Shown here: piece after piece, positions 44,297-54,686 of the stretch
Position numbering within the stretch: the first letter of the stretch is position 1
How the letters are laid out: each line of letters opens with the position of its first letter
Assembly (NCBI GenBank): GCA_903924855.1
Contig: CAIYCW010000015.1
Location: 1 to 64,000 of the forward strand
Source of the DNA: an uncultured Rhodospirillales bacterium
GTDB taxonomy: Bacteria; Pseudomonadota; Alphaproteobacteria; Acetobacterales; Acetobacteraceae
Direction of reading: 5' to 3'
DNA length: 64,000 nucleotides
Program-made: the position numbers and the translations under genes
The notes under the pieces: generated by a model
Databases searched by the model: none
What the model saw: the letters and a program-made list of their open reading frames with translations, nothing else
What the model was told of the DNA's origin: nothing

Positions 44297-44811
44297 AACG
44301 CAAACATCGCCGCATGCTGCTGGTCGGCGCCCTGGTGCTTGGCCTCGGCTCCGCCACCATCCTGGTGTTCCAGGCCTTCCGCAGCACCGGTGAACTCTTC
44401 GTCGTGCCGTCCAAGATCGCAGCCGAGGCGCCCAAGGGCGACCGTGTCTTCCGCCTCGGCGGCATGGTGGAGGCCGGCAGCCTGAAACATCTGCAGGAGG
44501 GCAGCCGCCCCGCGGTGCGCTTCCGCGTGTCGGACGGTGTCGCCAGCGTGGATGTCACCTATGTCGGCATCCTGCCGGACCTGTTCCGCGAAGGCCAAGG
44601 TGTGGTCACCATGGGCAAGCTGCAGCCGGATGGCAGCTTCGCCGCCCAGGAGGTGCTGGCCAAGCACGACGAGAACTACATGCCGGGCGACATGGCGGAC
44701 GAGCTGAAAAAAACCGGCTGGAAGCCCGAGAACGGCGCCCCGCCGCCTGCCGCGTTGTGGAACGCCGCCCAGAAGAACGCAGCGCTTTCCAGCACCAAGG
44801 TGGGTGGATGA
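44293..44811 (+). CDS. ccmE: Cytochrome c maturation protein CcmE
   Basis: RLGGMVEAGSL; AKHDENYMPGDMAD haem-binding motif. Confidence 0.96.
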   Translation: MKRKHRRMLLVGALVLGLGSATILVFQAFRSTGELFVVPSKIAAEAPKGDRVFRLGGMVEAGSLKHLQEGSRPAVRFRVSDGVASVDVTYVGILPDLFREGQGVVTMGKLQPDGSFAAQEVLAKHDENYMPGDMADELKKTGWKPENGAPPPAALWNAAQKNAALSSTKVGG

Positions 44812-46778
44812 TCCCCGAACTCGGCCATTTCGCACTCGCTCTGGCGATTGCCTTCGCACTCGCCCAGGCGGTGATCCCGCTCTGGGGGGCGCATCGCGGC
44901 GATGTGCGGCTGATGCAGGCCGCACCGGCCCTGGCACTCGGCCAGGCCCTGGCGCTGTCCGTCTCGTTCGGCTGCCTGATCTATGCCAGCGTGATGGACG
45001 ATTTCACCGTCCTCAACGTGGCGGAGAACAGCCACACGCTGAAACCGCTGCTCTACAAGATCACCGGCGCCTGGGGCAGCCATGAGGGCTCGATCCTGTT
45101 CTGGTGCCTGATCCTGGGCCTGTGTGGTGCTGCCGTGGCCCTGTTCAGCGCGCCGTTGCCCGCGAGCCTGCGCGCGCGGGTGCTGGGCGTGCTGGCGTTG
45201 TCCGCCTTCGGCTTCGAGCTGTTCACCCTGATCGAAAGCAACCCCTTCGCCCGGATCTGGCCCGCCCCCGACAACGGGCGGGACATGAACCCGCTGCTGC
45301 AGGACCCGGGCCTCGCTTTCCATCCGCCCATTCTCTATTCCGGCTATGTCGGCATGGCGATTCCCTTCGCCTTCGCCATCGCGGCCCTGCTCGAAGGCCG
45401 GATCGACGCCGCCTGGGGCCGCTGGGTCCGCCCCTGGACGCTGGCCGCCTGGTGCTGCCTCACCGGCGGCATCGCCCTTGGCTCCTGGTGGTCGTATTAC
45501 GTGCTGGGCTGGGGCGGGTTCTGGTTCTGGGATCCCGTCGAAAACGCCTCGCTGCTGCCCTGGCTCACCGCCACCGCCCTGCTGCACTCCGCCATCGTGG
45601 TCGAAAAGCGCGAGGCGCTGAAGATCTGGACCGTGCTGCTCGCCATCGGTGCCTTCGCCTTCTCGCTCTCCGGCACCTTCCTGGTGCGCTCCGGCATTCT
45701 CAACTCCGTGCATTCCTTCGCCAACGACCCGGCGCGCGGCGTGTTCATCCTGGGCCTGCTCGGCCTGCTGATCGGCGGCTCGCTGCTGCTGTTTGCCATC
45801 CGCGCCCCGCTGCTCGGCGCCTCCGGTGTCTTCGCCGCGGTCTCGCGGGAGGGCGCCCTGGTGATGAACAACATCCTGCTCTGCTCGATCACCGCCGTGG
45901 TGCTCACCGGCACGATGTATCCGCTGTTCGCCGATCTGCTGCTCAGCCAGAAGATCTCGGTGGGCCCGCCCTTCTACAACGCAACCGTGCTGCCGCTGGC
46001 CGCCCCGGTCTTCGTGGCGATGGCGGTGGGGCCGCTGATGTCGTGGAAGCGCACCGCCTTGATGCCGGCCCTGCTCAAGCTTTGGTGGGTGGCGCTGATC
46101 GCAGCCATCGTGGGCATCGTCGCCACCTTCGGCATGAACGCCCTGCCGGCCCTGTTCATGGCCGCCGCCGCCTGGATGATCCTCGGCGCGTTCGCCGACA
46201 TCATCGAGCGTATCCGGCTGTTTCGCATCCCGCTCGCAAGCTCGCTCTCCCGCCTGGTCTCGCTCCCTTTGCAGGCCTTCGGCACCACGCTCGGCCATGC
46301 CGGCCTTGGTGTCACGGTCGCGGGCATCGCCGGCATGTCGATGGCGGTGCAGGAGGTGGTGCTGGTCAAGCCCGGCGCCACCGTGCATCTGGCCGGCTAT
46401 GACTGGACGCTGCAGGAGCTGCACGACGCAGCCGGCCCCAACTACAACGCCCGGGTCGCCACCATCGCGGTGCGCCGGGATGGCCGGCTGATCACCACGC
46501 TCGCCCCGGAACGCCGCGCCTTCACCACCCAGACCATGACCACCACCGAAGCCAAGATCCACACCAACCTCACGCGAGACCTCTACGCCGTGCTCGGCGA
46601 GGAGCGCGACGGTGCTGCCGTGCTGCGCCTGCACGACAACACGATGGCCCCGCTGATCTGGCTCGGCGCGCTGGTGATGGCGGCCGGTGGCGCCTGCTCC
46701 CTGGCCGATCGGCGGCTGCGCGTGGCGGCCCCCAAACGCGCCGCCAAATCCGATGCCTTGCTCGCGGGGCGCACGTGA
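44808..46778 (+). CDS. ccmF: Haem lyase CcmF
   Basis: GAWGSHEGSILFW; WGGFWFWDPVENASLLPWL. Confidence 0.96.
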   Translation: MIPELGHFALALAIAFALAQAVIPLWGAHRGDVRLMQAAPALALGQALALSVSFGCLIYASVMDDFTVLNVAENSHTLKPLLYKITGAWGSHEGSILFWCLILGLCGAAVALFSAPLPASLRARVLGVLALSAFGFELFTLIESNPFARIWPAPDNGRDMNPLLQDPGLAFHPPILYSGYVGMAIPFAFAIAALLEGRIDAAWGRWVRPWTLAAWCCLTGGIALGSWWSYYVLGWGGFWFWDPVENASLLPWLTATALLHSAIVVEKREALKIWTVLLAIGAFAFSLSGTFLVRSGILNSVHSFANDPARGVFILGLLGLLIGGSLLLFAIRAPLLGASGVFAAVSREGALVMNNILLCSITAVVLTGTMYPLFADLLLSQKISVGPPFYNATVLPLAAPVFVAMAVGPLMSWKRTALMPALLKLWWVALIAAIVGIVATFGMNALPALFMAAAAWMILGAFADIIERIRLFRIPLASSLSRLVSLPLQAFGTTLGHAGLGVTVAGIAGMSMAVQEVVLVKPGATVHLAGYDWTLQELHDAAGPNYNARVATIAVRRDGRLITTLAPERRAFTTQTMTTTEAKIHTNLTRDLYAVLGEERDGAAVLRLHDNTMAPLIWLGALVMAAGGACSLADRRLRVAAPKRAAKSDALLAGRT

Positions 46779-47296
46779 ATCGCAGGCTTCTGCTCGCCGC
46801 CCCGTTCGGCGTGGCCCTGCTCGGCGGCGGGGCCTTCTACGCCATGCTGCGCGGCCTGCAGACCGGCAGCTTCGACCCGCGCGGCGTGCCCAGCCAGCTG
46901 ATCGGCAAGCCCTTGCCGGAGTTTCAGCTGCCAGGCTTCTCCCGCGCCGATGTGCTGGCCCGGAAGCGCCCGGTGATCATCAACTTCTTCGCCTCCTGGT
47001 GCGTGCCCTGTGTGGACGAGGCGCCAACGCTGATGGCCCTGCATCAGCGCGGCGTGCCGATCTGGGGCATCGCCTACAAGGACAAGCCGGCCGCAACGCA
47101 AGGCTTTCTCGCCCGCCACGGCAACCCGTTCACCAACCTGGCCAGCGACGAGCCTGGCCTTGTCGCCATCGACTGGGGCGTCACCGGTGTTCCGGAAACC
47201 TACCTGATCGACGCGCAGGGCATCGTGCAATGGCGCTTCGTGGGCCCCCTGCCGGATGCCGCGGTGGACGGTCTGTCGAAGCTGGTGGCGTCATGA
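46775..47296 (+). CDS. ccmG: DsbE/CcmG thiol:disulfide oxidoreductase
   Basis: NFFASWCVPCVDEAPTL; GVPETYLID. Confidence 0.95.
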   Translation: MNRRLLLAAPFGVALLGGGAFYAMLRGLQTGSFDPRGVPSQLIGKPLPEFQLPGFSRADVLARKRPVIINFFASWCVPCVDEAPTLMALHQRGVPIWGIAYKDKPAATQGFLARHGNPFTNLASDEPGLVAIDWGVTGVPETYLIDAQGIVQWRFVGPLPDAAVDGLSKLVAS

Positions 47297-47736
47297 TGCG
47301 CGCCATCCTGCTGGTGCTGCTGCTGCTGGCCCGCCCGGCCTGGGCGATCAGCGACCCCGCCGAGGCCTTGCCTGACCCCGCCGCCGAGGCCCGTGCGGTG
47401 GAAATCGGCAGTCAGCTGCGCTGTCTGGTCTGCCAGAACGAAAGCATCGAGGACAGCGGCGCCGACCTCGCCCGCGATCTGCGCCATATCGTGCGCGAGC
47501 ACGTGGCAAAGGGTGAGACCGACGCGCAGATCACCGCCTGGATGGTGGCGCGTTATGGCGATTTCGTGCTGCTGCGCCCCAAGGTCACTTGGGGCACCGC
47601 CCTGCTCTGGGCGTCGCCGGTGCTGGCACTGCTGGTGGCAGGCGGCCTCGCCTTGGGCCTGCGCCGCCGCAGCCCGCCCGCCGCCCCCCTGTCCGCCGAA
47701 GAACAGCAGCGCCTCGCGCGGCTGATGGAGAGCTGA
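47293..47736 (+). CDS. ccmH: CcmH
   Basis: EIGSQLRCLVCQNESIEDSGADLARDLR. Confidence 0.95.
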   Translation: MMRAILLVLLLLARPAWAISDPAEALPDPAAEARAVEIGSQLRCLVCQNESIEDSGADLARDLRHIVREHVAKGETDAQITAWMVARYGDFVLLRPKVTWGTALLWASPVLALLVAGGLALGLRRRSPPAAPLSAEEQQRLARLMES

Positions 47737-48458
47737 CCCTGCCCGATCCGATCTTTCTGCTGTTCGGCGCCCTTGCGCTGGCAAGCCTTGTCCCCTTGCT
47801 GATCGCCCTGCGCCGCCCTCCCGCCGCCCGCGGCAGGCGCGAGACTGCGCTTGCCCTGCACCGCGCCCAGCTCACCGAGCTGGACCGCGACCTCGCCGAA
47901 GGCCGCATCGAGGCGGACGCCCATCAAGCCGCACGGCTGGAGGTGCAACGCCGCCTGCTCGCCGCCGCCGACCTCAAGGATGAGGCCACGCGCGGTGCCA
48001 GCCGGCTGCCGCTGATCATCACCGCAATCCTGGTGCCGCTGGCCGCCGAAGGCCTCTATCTCATCAACGGCCAGCCGGACATGCCCTCCGCCCACGCCGC
48101 AAGCGCGGCCGAGACCGCCCAGCAGAACGCCGACGCCGAACAGCTGATCACCACGCTGCGCGCCCGCCTCGCCACCATGGACCCGAAAGACCCGATGACC
48201 GGGCAGGGCTATGTGCTTCTCGGCAACGCCGAGGCCGGCCGCGATCACCTGAAGGAGGCCGCCGCCGCCTGGTCCCGCGCACTCGACTCCGGCTTCGACC
48301 CTGCCCTCGCCGCCCAGGCCGCCGAAGCCCAGCTGCGTGTGGACGGCAAGCTGACCGACCAGACCCGCGCCCTGTTCCAACGCGCCCTGGCCGAAGCGCC
48401 GCCTGATGCACCTTGGAAAAACCTCGTCCAGCAAAGCCTCTCCGGCGTGATGCCGTAA
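47736..48458 (+). CDS. ccmI: CcmI-like protein (start uncertain)
   Basis: RRETALALHRAQLTELDRDLAEGRI...EVQRRLL; TPR-like C-term. Confidence 0.85.
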   Translation, partial: TLPDPIFLLFGALALASLVPLLIALRRPPAARGRRETALALHRAQLTELDRDLAEGRIEADAHQAARLEVQRRLLAAADLKDEATRGASRLPLIITAILVPLAAEGLYLINGQPDMPSAHAASAAETAQQNADAEQLITTLRARLATMDPKDPMTGQGYVLLGNAEAGRDHLKEAAAAWSRALDSGFDPALAAQAAEAQLRVDGKLTDQTRALFQRALAEAPPDAPWKNLVQQSLSGVMP

Positions 48459-48472
48459 ACCGAGGGCGCGTG

Positions 48473-49387
48473 ATGAGGCCATGGGGCAGTATTGTCTTCA
48501 AAACCGCCCTCCACGGGCTGGAAGCACCGCTGTGGCGCACCCCGCCCTGGCTGATCGCAGCCCGCATGCAACGCTACCGCCGCCGCATGGGACGATGGCC
48601 GCGTGTCATGCGCCCCCGAACCATGAACGAAAAGCTGCAGCACCGTCTGATCTTTGACCGCCGGCCAATTCTCACCACACTCACCGGCAAGCTCGAATCT
48701 CGCAGTTACGTCACACAGCGCCTGGGCCGGTCAGATGCACAGGCCGGTCTTCTGGCTGTTGCGCGCAGCGTGGCGGATCTCGCCACTCTCCAGCTGCCGC
48801 CCCGCTACATCATGAAATCAAGCCATGCCAGCGGCCGCTACCGGGTTGTCACACCCCAGCAGCCATTGGCCCAGGACGCGCAATCTGCCCTGGTGGCCGC
48901 CTGGCTCGCCGAGGATTACGGCCGGAGATTTTTGGAACCCAACTACCATGGCCTCGAACGCTGCGTCGTCTTCGAGGAATTGCTGGCCTGGCACGGCGCC
49001 CTCCCGCTCGACGTCAAGGTGTTTTGCTATCAGGGCGAGCCGCGCTGGCTCTATCTGGTCAGCGGACGGCCACATGCAGCCATGGACAGTTTCGTTGATC
49101 TCGCCTGGAACCGTCTGGCCGTGCAGCAGGCCGATCACCCCGCGCACGACATCCTTCCGCCCCGCCCGGCCTGCCTTGAAGCCCTGCTGCGCGATGCCGC
49201 CACCCTCTCCGCGGGCCTCGATCATCTGCGCGTTGACATGCTGGTGACCGATCACGGCTATCGCGTGGGGGAACTCACAGTCGCCAACGGCAGCGGCATG
49301 GTGCTCTACGATCCGCCATCCTATGACGAAGTTTTCGGGGCCATGTGGCAGTTGCCACCGCTTCGCGTGCTGCGCGGCTGGCGCTGA
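48473..49387 (+). CDS. TupA-like ATP-grasp protein
   Basis: RTMNEKLQHRLIFDRRPILTTLTGKLESRSYV...YIMKSSHASGRYRVV. Confidence 0.75.
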   Translation: MRPWGSIVFKTALHGLEAPLWRTPPWLIAARMQRYRRRMGRWPRVMRPRTMNEKLQHRLIFDRRPILTTLTGKLESRSYVTQRLGRSDAQAGLLAVARSVADLATLQLPPRYIMKSSHASGRYRVVTPQQPLAQDAQSALVAAWLAEDYGRRFLEPNYHGLERCVVFEELLAWHGALPLDVKVFCYQGEPRWLYLVSGRPHAAMDSFVDLAWNRLAVQQADHPAHDILPPRPACLEALLRDAATLSAGLDHLRVDMLVTDHGYRVGELTVANGSGMVLYDPPSYDEVFGAMWQLPPLRVLRGWR

Positions 49388-49388
49388 C

Positions 49389-50807
49389 CTACGGCGCCGG
49401 CCACGCCATGACCTGATGGCCCAGAAACACCGTGAACCGCGTGGCGCTGATCACCACGCTGCCCGCCTCGGTGATGTCAGCGAACCCCGCGCCATACTGG
49501 TCAAGCATCTGCGCCAGGCTGCGGCCCCGCGCCACGATCATCACATCCGACCCGGGTTCCGGCCGCGGCCGGAACAGAAATTCCCGCGCGTCCCGGTTCA
49601 GCACCACAACGCGATAGTCCGGGCCGAGCCCGATGCCGATCTTGCCGGCATCGGCCCAGGACAAGGCAGCCACGGGAGTGGATGGATCGGGCAGGGCAGC
49701 GCGCAGGCCGGCCCAGGAGCGTGCCTGCAGCAGTGGGTCTTTCGGCAGGTTGAGCGGCAGATTGATCGCAATCAGCGCCACCACGATCACCGCGCCCAGT
49801 AACCCAGCGGTGACCCGTGCCGCGCGCGGCGCCCAGGTCCGGGCCGCCAGAAACACCCCAAGCGCCGGGTACAGCATCAGGTATCCGGGTGCCGCCCAGT
49901 GAAACAGCACCTGGCGCGACCAGATCGCAACCACGGCGAACAGCACGATCGGCGGCGCCGCCAGAAACGCCAGCAGCCGCGCCGCCCCCGCCGGCCCGCG
50001 CAGCGCCGGCCATCCCACCCGCATCAACCCCAGCCAGATCCACGGCAACACGAACAGCGCCTCGCCGCCCAGCACCACCACCGGCCCGAACAGATGCAGG
50101 CTCGCAGCCGCCGCCCGGCCGGATTGGAACGCAAGCGAGGCAAAACCATGCTGCGCGTTCCACACCACCACCGGGGCGAACACCAGCCCTGCCACCAGCC
50201 CCGCCACGTAAAGCTGCGGCCGGGCAAACCACACGCGTTGGCCCGGTGTCGCCAACAGATACAAGACAAGCCCGAACCCGGTAAGTGCCGCCGTATATTT
50301 CGACAGAATGGCCAGGCCAAAGCACAGCCCGGTGCCCATCCAGGCCCGCCAGGCGCCGGTCGCAAGCGCCCGCTCGGCGCACAGCGCGGCACCCAGCAGC
50401 GCACAGACCAAAGGCCCATCCGGCAACACCCAGGAGCCGGTGGTGAGGCCAAACACCGGCGACAGGTTGAACGCCACCACCGCCCAGAATCCGGCCCGCG
50501 CGCCACCAAGCCGCGTGCCCAGCCGTGCCATCAGCGCGCTTGAAAGCGCAAACAGCGCAATGAACGGCAGCCGCACCACCAGCGCCGCCTCGGTGCCGGC
50601 CAGATCCACCATGCCGCGCGCCATCCACCACGCGATCGGCGGATGATCGAAATAGCCCCATTCCAGCGGCCCGCGCCCGGCCACCACCATGTAGCTCTCG
50701 TCAATCCCCAGCCCAAGCAGCGCCGCCAGAACGAGGCGCAGCGCCGTCGCCGCAACAATCAGCATCAACACGGGATGCGCGCGCATCCCGCTCACCACGT
50801 CAGACAA
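49389..50807 (-). CDS. GT39/PMT-family membrane glycosyltransferase
   Basis: LGLGIDESYMVVAGRGPLEWGYFDHPPIAWWMARG; multiple TMs. Confidence 0.85.
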   Translation of the reverse strand: MSDVVSGMRAHPVLMLIVAATALRLVLAALLGLGIDESYMVVAGRGPLEWGYFDHPPIAWWMARGMVDLAGTEAALVVRLPFIALFALSSALMARLGTRLGGARAGFWAVVAFNLSPVFGLTTGSWVLPDGPLVCALLGAALCAERALATGAWRAWMGTGLCFGLAILSKYTAALTGFGLVLYLLATPGQRVWFARPQLYVAGLVAGLVFAPVVVWNAQHGFASLAFQSGRAAAASLHLFGPVVVLGGEALFVLPWIWLGLMRVGWPALRGPAGAARLLAFLAAPPIVLFAVVAIWSRQVLFHWAAPGYLMLYPALGVFLAARTWAPRAARVTAGLLGAVIVVALIAINLPLNLPKDPLLQARSWAGLRAALPDPSTPVAALSWADAGKIGIGLGPDYRVVVLNRDAREFLFRPRPEPGSDVMIVARGRSLAQMLDQYGAGFADITEAGSVVISATRFTVFLGHQVMAWPAP

Positions 50808-50903
50808 CCGTCATTGCGAGCGCAGCGAAGCAATCCATCGAACCCCTGGCACGCGCCATCATTCCACGGAGCGCTTCGCCGCACGCGCAACAACAATCGT
50901 GTC

Positions 50904-51746
50904 TCAGGCCGCAATCGTCTTCTGCGTCTGCTCGCCCAGACCCTCGATGCCCAAATGCATGGTCTGGCCCACCTTCAGGAACACCGGCGGCTTCTTGCCC
51001 AGCCCCACACCCGGCGGCGTGCCGGTGGAGATCAGATCACCCGGGTGCAGCGTTATGAAACGGCTGACATAGCTCACCAGCGTCTTCACGCCGAAGATCA
51101 TCGTCTTGGTGCTGCCGTCCTGCATGCGCACACCGTCCACGTCCAGCCACATCTTCAGGTTCTGCGGATCGGGCACCTCGTCCTTCGTCACCATCCACGG
51201 ACCCGTGGGGCCGAACGTGTCCGCGCCCTTGCCTTTGTCCCAGGTGCCGCCGCGCTCCATCTGATATTCGCGCTCGGACACATCGTTGATCACGCAATAC
51301 CCGGCCACATGGTCCATCGCATCCTCTTCGGACACGTAACGCGCCGTGGAGCCGATCACGATGCCGAGCTCAACCTCCCAATCGGTCTTCACCGAGCCGC
51401 GCGGGATCATCACGTCGTCATTCGGCCCGCAATAGGCGCCGAGCGACTTCAGGAACACGATCGGCTCCTTCGGGATCGGCGAGCCGGTCTCCTCGGCATG
51501 GTCGGCATAGTTCAGCCCGATGCAGACGAAGTTCAGCGGCCGCGCCACGCAGGGCCCGATGCGCGGAGAGCCATGCACGATGGACAGTGTGTTGGGGTCG
51601 ATCTGCGCCAGTTCCGCAAGCTTGGCGGGTGACAGCGTGGCGCCGTTGATGTCCGGCACAAAATCATCAAGTGCGCGAATGCGGCCCTCGCTGTCCAGCA
51701 GGCCGGGTTTCTCGGCGCCAACAGGGCCGTAACGGAGCAGTTTCAT
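50904..51746 (-). CDS. Fumarylacetoacetate hydrolase family protein
   Basis: GLNYADHAEETGSPIPKEPIVFLKS; DWEVELGIVIG. Confidence 0.93.
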   Translation of the reverse strand: MKLLRYGPVGAEKPGLLDSEGRIRALDDFVPDINGATLSPAKLAELAQIDPNTLSIVHGSPRIGPCVARPLNFVCIGLNYADHAEETGSPIPKEPIVFLKSLGAYCGPNDDVMIPRGSVKTDWEVELGIVIGSTARYVSEEDAMDHVAGYCVINDVSEREYQMERGGTWDKGKGADTFGPTGPWMVTKDEVPDPQNLKMWLDVDGVRMQDGSTKTMIFGVKTLVSYVSRFITLHPGDLISTGTPPGVGLGKKPPVFLKVGQTMHLGIEGLGEQTQKTIAA

Positions 51747-51804
51747 GTTCGTTTCCTCGTGCAGGTCACTTCAGGACAGACCGGGTATCCCGCATCCTCC
51801 TGCC

Positions 51805-53205
51805 TCATGCAATCGGCGGCATCCGGCTGTGGAAATCGGTGTCGCGCTGATAGGCATCGGCGGCACACAGCAGGATCGCCTCGTCAAACGGCCGCGCCGC
51901 CAGCTGTAGCCCGATCGGCAAACCGTTCGAATCAAACCCGCAATTGAGGCTGATCGCCGGCAGACCCAGATAGTTGAATGGCCGCGTGTTCACCGACACC
52001 GCATTGAACCGCGCCACCACGCCGCCATCGCCCTCGCCTTGCGCGAACCGGTCCACATCGGTGGCAGCCCGGGTCGGCAGCAGCGTCGGGATGGTGGGTG
52101 TGGCGATCAAATCCACCTGGCCGAACACCTCGGCCGCGAAGGCCCTCAGAATGGCGCCGCGGCGCGACAACGCCTCCACGTAATAGGTGCCGGGGATCGC
52201 GGCCCCGGCATAGAGCCGCGCTGCCAGATGTGGCGCGTAATCCTGCGCCCGGCCGCGCATCCAGCGCGCATGGATCGTCGCCCCCTCCACCCGCGAGACG
52301 ATGCCCACATAGGTGTTGATCGCCTCCATCAACGGCAGATCGATGCGTGAGATCACCGCCCCCCGCGCTGCCAGCACCGCGCAGGCCGCCTCGATGGCCG
52401 CCTGAACCTGCGGATCGGCGGCCGTCATCAACGCCCCGGTGGGAATGCCGATGCGCAGCCCGCGCACATCGCCGGTCAACGCCGCCATGTAATCCGGCAC
52501 GGGCTCGGCGGCACTGGTCGGGTCGGCAGGATCATGCCCCGCGATCACCTGCAGCATGATCGCGCAATCCCGTGCGTTGCGCGCCAGCGGCCCCGCATTG
52601 TCCGCACTGAACGAAAGCGGCATCACCCCGCGCCGCGACACGCGCGTCTGCGTGGGCTTCAGCCCGGTCACCCCGCAGGCCGCGGCCGGCAGCCGGATCG
52701 ACCCGCCGGTGTCCGACCCCAGCGAGGCAAAGGTGGCACCGGCGGCCACGGCAGCCCCGGAGCCGGAGGAGGAGCCGCCCGTGATGTAATCCGTGTTCCA
52801 CGGGTTCTTGCAGTCACCGAAGGCCGCGTTGTGCCCGGTCGGATTCTGCGCGAACTCGGCCATGTTCAGCCCGGCAAAGGTGAAGCTTCCGGCAGACTCC
52901 AGCCGCTCGATGACGGTTGCCGTGATGGTCGGCACAAAATCCCGCCTTATCGCGCTGCCGCAGGTGCAGGGCTTGCCGGCCTGGTAGTACATGTCCTTGT
53001 GCGCCAGCGGAATGCCGGGCAGGGCGCCGTTGCGCGGCATCCGGGCAGCTACATCCCGGGCCGCCTGCGCATCCACCCAGATCGCCGCGTTCAGCTTTGG
53101 CTGCACCATCTGCAGCCGCTCCAGGCAGGCCTCCAGCAGGGCTGCCGCCCCACCATCGCGCCCCACGGCGATGGCATCGGCCAGGGTCAGATCGGCGAGG
53201 CTCAT
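51805..53205 (-). CDS. Amidase signature enzyme (AtzE-like)
   Basis: LAHKDMYYQAG; ITGGSSSGSGAAVAAGATFASLGSDTGGSIRLPAA. Confidence 0.92.
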   Translation of the reverse strand: MSLADLTLADAIAVGRDGGAAALLEACLERLQMVQPKLNAAIWVDAQAARDVAARMPRNGALPGIPLAHKDMYYQAGKPCTCGSAIRRDFVPTITATVIERLESAGSFTFAGLNMAEFAQNPTGHNAAFGDCKNPWNTDYITGGSSSGSGAAVAAGATFASLGSDTGGSIRLPAAACGVTGLKPTQTRVSRRGVMPLSFSADNAGPLARNARDCAIMLQVIAGHDPADPTSAAEPVPDYMAALTGDVRGLRIGIPTGALMTAADPQVQAAIEAACAVLAARGAVISRIDLPLMEAINTYVGIVSRVEGATIHARWMRGRAQDYAPHLAARLYAGAAIPGTYYVEALSRRGAILRAFAAEVFGQVDLIATPTIPTLLPTRAATDVDRFAQGEGDGGVVARFNAVSVNTRPFNYLGLPAISLNCGFDSNGLPIGLQLAARPFDEAILLCAADAYQRDTDFHSRMPPIA

Positions 53206-53396
53206 CGCTTCGCCTCCCGCAGCGCCGCCTCGAACGCCGAGGGTTCCTCCTCAAAACCCAGGCTTTCGCGCAGCGCCTCGAAGGCTCCAATCACCAGCCG
53301 CAGGTCTTCGGTGAATCGATGTGCCGCCGGGTTGGGCGGGGTGATGCCGTGCCAGAGTGCTATGGCAGCCTCGGTGTCCGCCACGAAATCCGCCAT
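53202..53396 (-). CDS. AtzG-like small protein
   Basis: 64 aa, 4-nt overlap with amidase start. Confidence 0.7.
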   Translation of the reverse strand: MADFVADTEAAIALWHGITPPNPAAHRFTEDLRLVIGAFEALRESLGFEEEPSAFEAALREAKR

Positions 53397-53414
53397 CCCG
53401 CACCCCGCCTCAAT

Positions 53415-54686
53415 TCATGCCGGATGCAGTGCAGCATGAAGCTTGTCGCGATCCAAGGCCCCTTCCCAGGCACAGACCACAATCGTTGCAACCCCGTTGC
53501 CCACCACGTTGGTGAAGGTCAGCGCCATCGACATGAAGCGGTGAATGCCCAGCACCAGCCCGATCGAGGCCAGGGGAATGGTCCCCGCCGTGGCCAGGGT
53601 TGCCGCCAGCACCACGAACGCCGCCCCGGCAATGCCGGCCGCCCCCTTGGAGGTCAGCAGCAGCACCGCCATCAGCGCCAGCTGCTGCCCAACGGAAAGC
53701 GGCGTGTCCGTCGCCTGCGCCAGAAACACCGCGGCAAACGCCAGATACAGCGCCGTGCCGTCCAGGTTGAACGAATAGCCGGTGGGAATCACCAGCCCCA
53801 CCACGCTCTCGTCACACCCGGCCCGCGTCATCTTCGCCATCAGCTGCGGCAGCACCGTCTCGGAGGAGGTGGTGGCCAGAATGATCAGCAATTCCTCGCG
53901 CAGATACACGATCAGCCGGAACACGTTGAACCCGGCCAGCTTGGATGCCACCCCCAGCACAAGGGCGATGAACACCGCACAGGTCAGCCAGAATTCCGCC
54001 AGCAACCGCGCCAGCGAGATCAGCGAGGCGATCCCGAACGTCCCCACGGTGGACGCCATGGCACCGAACGCCGCAAACGGCGCCGCCAGCATGATGATGC
54101 CGACCACCCGGAACAGGATCTTCGAAACCCCCTCCAGCAGCGCCAGCACTGGCTTGCCCGCATCCCCCACCAGGATCAGTCCGAAGGCGAACAGCACCGA
54201 GAAGAACAGCACCTGCAGTACGTCCCCCGCGGCAAACGCCCCCACCGCCGAGGTCGGCACGATGTGCAGGATGAACTCCACAACCCCCAGATGCGTCGCC
54301 TGATCGGCATAGGCCTTCACTGTGGCCGCATTCAGCGCCGCCGGATTGACATGCATGCCATCGCCCGGCTGCCCGAGATTGACCGCCAGCAACGCCAGGA
54401 TCAGCGCCAGCGTGGTGATGATCTCGAAATAGACCAGCGCCTTGATCGCCACCCGGCCCACCCGCTTCATGTCCCCCATCTTGGCAATGCCATGCACAAC
54501 CGTGCAGAAGATGATGGGGGCGATGATCATGCGGATCGCCTGGATGAACAGATCGCCCAGCGGCTTGAACGCCGCCCCGCTGTCGGGCACGAAATGCCCA
54601 AGGGCAATGCCCACCACGGTGCCGATCAGCACCTGCCAGGTCAGCTGGCGATACCAGGGCTTGTGGGCGGTCAGCGTGGTGCTCAT
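53415..54686 (-). CDS. dctA: Dicarboxylate:cation symporter (DctA-like)
   Basis: YSFNLDGTALYLAFAAVFLAQA; DRFMSM-like HRFMSMALTFTNVVGNGVATIVV. Confidence 0.93.
   Translation of the reverse strand: MSTTLTAHKPWYRQLTWQVLIGTVVGIALGHFVPDSGAAFKPLGDLFIQAIRMIIAPIIFCTVVHGIAKMGDMKRVGRVAIKALVYFEIITTLALILALLAVNLGQPGDGMHVNPAALNAATVKAYADQATHLGVVEFILHIVPTSAVGAFAAGDVLQVLFFSVLFAFGLILVGDAGKPVLALLEGVSKILFRVVGIIMLAAPFAAFGAMASTVGTFGIASLISLARLLAEFWLTCAVFIALVLGVASKLAGFNVFRLIVYLREELLIILATTSSETVLPQLMAKMTRAGCDESVVGLVIPTGYSFNLDGTALYLAFAAVFLAQATDTPLSVGQQLALMAVLLLTSKGAAGIAGAAFVVLAATLATAGTIPLASIGLVLGIHRFMSMALTFTNVVGNGVATIVVCAWEGALDRDKLHAALHPA

Noticed and set aside
44676-46634. 652-aa minus-strand ORF rich in GGEQH
   Set aside because: Antisense to ccmE/ccmF, which have clear family motifs.
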